Part shown: positions 54,411 to 57,194 of the stretch, piece by piece
Position numbering within the stretch: position 1 is the stretch's first letter
Layout: every line of letters starts with the position of its first letter
Assembly (NCBI RefSeq): GCF_001672295.1
Contig: NZ_JXMS01000023.1
Coordinates: 1-57,194 of the forward strand
Reading direction: 5' to 3'
Origin: Halodesulfovibrio spirochaetisodalis
Lineage (GTDB): Bacteria > Desulfobacterota > Desulfovibrionia > Desulfovibrionales > Desulfovibrionaceae
Length of the DNA: 57,194 bases
Made by a program: the position numbers and the translations under genes
The notes under the pieces: generated by a model
What the model was told of the DNA's origin: nothing
Seen by the model: the letters and a program-made list of their open reading frames with translations, nothing else
The model's database searches: none

Positions 54411-55045
54411 CTATGATGGACGTCTGTTGTTTAACCTATTTGGATTTTGCCTTGCTTTTTCCACCTCCAAGGCTCCCGCCTGCGTTATTTTTCTCGTTTG
54501 AGGAAAAGCCACCAATGGCATTAAGCCGTAGCCGATGGTTACAGACCCTCCAATACTGAGTTGTGTACTTTTGGAACTTGTTCTTTCTTGAGTACTTGCG
54601 ACTGTCAGATTCTCGCCGACATTCATGTCAACAGTTGAACCATGCAGGTTAGCGCCTTGAATGGTAGTGTTTTTTCCAGAAACAACAGAAAGAGTTTCTC
54701 CGGCACTGACTTGCGTATTAACCGGAGTGGATACTTTACCTTCGCCTTTTTGAAGAGCAAACGATGCGGAGACGGTTACGCCGAAGGCAGGAGTTCCAGC
54801 ACCGACACTGGCACCAATGCCTGCACGTGCATCAGTAGTGGTGGTGCTGAAGGCGGATGTAAAAGTGTTGGCAGAAGAGGAGACAGTGACATCTTTTGTT
54901 GCATGTACAACTGCTCCAGTAATGGCGACATCTTTTTGGGCATCAATGGTGATGTTTTTACCGGACTGGATTGTTGAAGCCACAGCTGTTTCAGATGTTT
55001 TTTCCTGCGTTGTTTTGAAGTGAGTTGAGTAAGTGAGATGCGGTG
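54411..55045 (-). pseudogene. FhaB/CdiA hemagglutinin-repeat fragment
   Basis: About 190-210 codons: GKNITIDAQKDVAITGAVVH, NTFTSAFSTTTTDARAGIGA, VSAGETLSVVSGKNTTIQGA, VDMNVGENLTVASTQERTSS. These are typical filamentous hemagglutinin repeats just before the toxin tip. There is no signal peptide or start context; the first GTG (54983) is arbitrary. It shows that the array derives from a two-partner-secreted CdiA-like protein. Confidence 0.85.
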
Positions 55046-55054
55046 GTGCTCTTA

Positions 55055-55087
55055 TAATAAAAAAACGCTCTCATATTCCTGAGAGCG
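55055..55087 (-). terminator. Terminator after immunity paralogue 2
   Basis: An 8-bp stem (55066-55073 with 55080-55087) followed on the minus strand by seven T. Confidence 0.75.
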
Positions 55088-55128
55088 CCTTTCGTAATTT
55101 TTTGTTTGTGGTCATGTTCTTTGTGCGA

Positions 55129-55449
55129 CTAGAGCAAAACGACCTTTATTTTATATTTTTCAATAGTATCTTTTACTTCATCGAACTGAACAAACTTCCC
55201 ATTTTCTAATATACTATCCCAATCGTCAAAGCCTTCAGTTGTAATGTGTCCTTCATCTTCAAGGTAGCCAGTGAAGAAGTCACTTTTCTTCAAAATTATT
55301 TCTTCAAGGCTAAACCAAAGGGATTCACATTCTTCACACACATAAACTTCTTTTTGAATTTTCTTTAGAATAACTTTTTGTATCCGTCCCTGTTCACAGT
55401 CTGAACAATATATATATCCTTTTTTGTCTACTTTAATGTATTTTATCAT
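55129..55449 (-). CDS. Zinc-ribbon immunity-like protein, paralogue 2
   Basis: 106 aa. Two CxxC pairs (YCSDCEQG and VCEECESLW) can bind zinc, followed by an acidic region (GHITTEGFDDWDSIL) likely to contact a basic toxin. It starts 9 nt after a stop that closes a toxin tail fragment (RTIRIVTEGKNTDQVV). It has its own terminator. Confidence 0.7.
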   Translation of the reverse strand: MIKYIKVDKKGYIYCSDCEQGRIQKVILKKIQKEVYVCEECESLWFSLEEIILKKSDFFTGYLEDEGHITTEGFDDWDSILENGKFVQFDEVKDTIEKYKIKVVLL

Positions 55450-55458
55450 ATAATGTTT

Positions 55459-55560
55459 CTACCTTTTGGGAAAAGAAGTGACTACTTGATCTGTGTTTTT
55501 GCCCTCAGTGACGATACGGATCGTTCTTTCACCGTTAGTTCTAGTGACTCTATCATTGGA
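55459..55560 (-). pseudogene. Toxin tail fragment
   Basis: About 33 codons on the minus strand: RVTRTNGERTIRIVTEGKNT, ending SFPKR and a stop. It matches the C-terminus of the 134-aa toxin-like protein at 56.4 kb (TIRVVIEGKGSGNVITSF). The rest of that toxin copy is missing. Confidence 0.65.
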
Positions 55561-55639
55561 AAGCCAGCTTGGCGGGGAAACTTACGATGTTTCTGAGAAT
55601 GCCTTTTGTGACTTTTTACTAACGGTAATGTTGGTTGCG

Positions 55640-55963
55640 CTATTCTAGAACAACGACTTTTATTTTATGTTTTTCAACAAAGTCTTTTATCTCATCAAAG
55701 TTAACGTAGTCTCCATCTTCTAATATACTATCCCAATCATCAAAGCCTTCAGTTGTAATGTACCCTTTTCTTTTAAGGTAACCAGTAAAGAAATCACTTT
55801 GCTCTAAAATAATGCCCTTAAGGCTAAACCAAAGCGATTCACATTCATCACACACAAAAATATCTTTTTTAATTTTCTTTAGGAAAAATTTCTTAATCCA
55901 TCCCTGTTCACAATCAGAACAATATATTTGCCCGCTTTTTTCTATCTCAATGTATTTAACCAT
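55640..55963 (-). CDS. Zinc-ribbon immunity-like protein, paralogue 3
   Basis: 107 aa, two CxxC pairs (YCSDCEQG; VCDECESLW), acidic C-terminal half ending KIKVVVLE. It is very close to paralogues 2 and 4. Just upstream are five codons FPKR-stop of a toxin tail, so the cassette was cut at the toxin 3' end during duplication. Confidence 0.7.
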   Translation of the reverse strand: MVKYIEIEKSGQIYCSDCEQGWIKKFFLKKIKKDIFVCDECESLWFSLKGIILEQSDFFTGYLKRKGYITTEGFDDWDSILEDGDYVNFDEIKDFVEKHKIKVVVLE

Positions 55964-56063
55964 ATAATATTTTACCTTTTAGGAAAGCCTGCTTGGCGGG
56001 GAAACTTGCGATGTTTCTGAGAATGCCTTTTGTGACTTTTTGCTAACAGTAATGTTGGTTGCG

Positions 56064-56387
56064 CTATTCTAGAACAACGACTTTTATTTTATGTTTATCA
56101 ACAATTTCTTTTATCTCATCAAATGTAACAAAATCTCTATATTCTAGAATGCTATTCCAATCATCAAATCCATCTTTTGTAATTTGTCCTTTATCCTTAA
56201 GAAAACCTGTAAAAAAGTCGCCACGTTCTAAAAAAATACCTTCAAGGGTAAACCATAGAGATTCGCATTCTTCACATACATAAATCTCTTGCTGAATTTT
56301 TTTCAGAAAAACTTTTTGAATTCGACCATCATGAAAATCAGGACAATAAATCTGCTTGTATTCATCTGTTTCAATATATTTAATCAT
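56064..56387 (-). CDS. Zinc-ribbon immunity-like protein, paralogue 4
   Basis: 107 aa. The first pair is reduced to YCPDFHDG (one Cys) while VCEECESLW is kept. It starts 10 nt after the stop of the intact toxin-like frame at 56398-56802, which makes this the only complete toxin-immunity pair of the array. Confidence 0.72.
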   Translation of the reverse strand: MIKYIETDEYKQIYCPDFHDGRIQKVFLKKIQQEIYVCEECESLWFTLEGIFLERGDFFTGFLKDKGQITKDGFDDWNSILEYRDFVTFDEIKEIVDKHKIKVVVLE

Positions 56388-56397
56388 TGTAGTTTCC

Positions 56398-56802
56398 CTA
56401 TTTCAGAGGAAAGGATGTGATAACGTTACCAGATCCTTTTCCTTCAATAACTACTCGTATGGTTTTTTCATCTTTCGTTCCAACCACTCTATCCATTTGA
56501 ATATCATAAGCAAAACTATTTTTAGGTTGTTTAATTACGACAGCTAAGCTTTCTCTTCGCCATGCTTCATCAATGAGTGTTAGCACCTTACTTTCAGGGA
56601 CATTGAAAACACTATGAGTTCTTTTCTCAACATTCGGTATTAAGTGTTGCATTACATGGTGAATTCTATCTCCGTGTGTATCATCAGGCTCGTAGGTCAA
56701 CCCAGCAGGGGGCGCCCAAGTTTTCGTTTGTCGATCATAGGTTACTGGCAGCTCTTGACCATATGGACGATCATTTGAGCCCTTCGTAAATTGTGCCAAC
56801 AT
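56398..56802 (-). CDS. CdiA-type toxin tip (probable RNase-like domain)
   Basis: 134 codons from the ATG at 56802. The frame is open further upstream through GSSTPTLYTTPDQSGEIDVT to about 56920, where a 7-nt insertion breaks the link to the pre-toxin start. Core motifs are DRIHHVMQHLIPN, RTHSVFNVPESKV and VGTKDEKTIRVVIEGKG. The His-rich start and beta-rich end recall small BECR-type RNases, but I cannot assign the family. It is followed by its immunity paralogue 4. It lacks secretion and delivery domains, so it is an orphan tip. Confidence 0.6.
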   Translation of the reverse strand: MLAQFTKGSNDRPYGQELPVTYDRQTKTWAPPAGLTYEPDDTHGDRIHHVMQHLIPNVEKRTHSVFNVPESKVLTLIDEAWRRESLAVVIKQPKNSFAYDIQMDRVVGTKDEKTIRVVIEGKGSGNVITSFPLK

Positions 56803-56999
56803 TGGCGTTGTAACATCAATTTCACCACTTTGATCAGGAGTGGTGTAGAGGGTTGGTGTACTTGAACCATTGTGTGGAATTATTAATGGAGAGTAGCCGC
56901 CGGAAAGGTGGGACTAACTTAATAGCGTGGATACAGTTATGGGTAGGGTAGGCTATTATCCAAGCTCTTATTGAATAGCTTTGAAAGGACAGGGTACAA

Positions 57000-57043
57000 T
57001 AACAGCAAAGGCTCCCAACTTAATATGGGAGCCTTTGCTGTTA
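57000..57043 (-). terminator. Cassette terminator hairpin, second perfect copy
   Basis: An 18-bp perfect stem (57000-57017 with 57026-57043), overlapping the stop of the immunity gene at the window edge. Confidence 0.8.
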
Positions 57044-57194
57044 AAGTGGCGTTGGTGGTATGATTTTTATGTTATATTTTTTTATAATATGTTCAACATC
57101 TTGAAGCGTGACGAACCCTTGATTTTTTCTAAAATCATCCCAGGCTACTTCAATCCCTTCTTTTATATAGCCGAGGGTCTCAAGATAATCTATT
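57041..57194 (-). CDS. Zinc-ribbon immunity-like protein, paralogue 5 (partial)
   Basis: Only the C-terminal 50 codons are inside the window. They read ETLGYIKEGIEVAWDDFRKN then LQDVEHIIKKYNIKIIPPTP, nearly identical to paralogue 1. The N-terminal part lies beyond the right edge. Confidence 0.65.
   Translation of the reverse strand, partial: IDYLETLGYIKEGIEVAWDDFRKNQGFVTLQDVEHIIKKYNIKIIPPTPL

Larger units (their letters stand above)
55567..56400 (-). repeat. 424-bp tandem duplication carrying immunity paralogues 3 and 4
   Basis: Two head-to-tail units begin with the same GCTTGGCGGGGAAACTT block (55567 and 55991) and contain immunity genes with stops exactly 424 bp apart (55640 and 56064). 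Intervening bases such as gaatgccttttgtgacttt are nearly identical. Confidence 0.7.
56822..57194 (-). repeat. Long direct repeat, copy B (copy A at 53548-53913)
   Basis: About 366 bp, nearly identical by eye to 53548-53913. It spans the pre-toxin linker, the cassette hairpin and the start of the immunity gene 3' part. It differs by a 7-nt insertion near 56905 and scattered changes, and continues to the window edge. Confidence 0.8.

Overview
The window looks like chromosome from a marine sulfate reducer of the Desulfovibrionaceae, possibly Halodesulfovibrio. The taxonomic evidence is a porin of the type common in Desulfovibrio outer membranes (43.5-44.9 kb), moderate GC and the tRNA fragment sequences. 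This assignment is inference, because no rRNA or other marker gene is present. Most of the window is accessory DNA.

Layout. (1) 1-10.5 kb: right end of a prophage with podovirus-like features. It holds a giant virion protein cut by the window edge, a T7-type tail fibre, a tail assembly chaperone and an integrase, and ends in a 3' fragment of tRNA-Arg(CCT) with its terminator. (2) 10.6-15.5 kb: a small integrative mobilizable element. It holds a short tyrosine recombinase, phased 10-bp repeats, a large inverted repeat, an Arm/ORF6N/Rha fusion protein, a MobC/TraJ-like protein and a relaxase whose stop codon lies inside a 3' fragment of tRNA-Thr(CGT). (3) 15.5-32.5 kb: a defence island. It contains a retron (ncRNA, RT with a Toprim-like C-terminus, TIR-like effector), a two-TM AbiC-like protein, a Sel1-repeat protein, an IS3-family element, a pentapeptide-repeat protein made chimeric by an IS scar, an operon of SF1 helicase-PLD, McrB with an inserted EVE-like domain and McrC, and a zeta-type toxin pair. 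(4) 32.5-39.8 kb: remains of an IncP-like conjugative element (topoisomerase III, ArdC/Toprim protein, TraF peptidase, broken traG, possible trbI scrap). (5) 39.9-50.1 kb: ordinary metabolism and envelope genes, namely an AaeB-AaeX-AaeA-type efflux operon, a porin, and gadB-aspT-aspD, which looks like an acid-resistance/proton-motive decarboxylation operon. (6) 50.1-57.2 kb: an IS remnant followed by a minus-strand array of contact-dependent-inhibition (CdiA/FHA) toxin-tip fragments and immunity genes. The array includes five paralogous zinc-ribbon immunity-like genes and long direct repeats. The intact CdiA gene would be expected beyond the right edge.

How the parts work together. Two successive tRNA attachment scars, both pointing right and both followed by the expected tRNA-type terminator, show repeated integration at this locus. 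Defence genes have accumulated between the mobilizable element and the decayed conjugative element. The most interesting pieces are the complete retron with two possible effector activities, the helicase-PLD/McrB(EVE)/McrC operon, the unusual mobilizable element, and the orphan toxin/immunity array. All names rest on reading motifs and family resemblance by eye; no database search was run.
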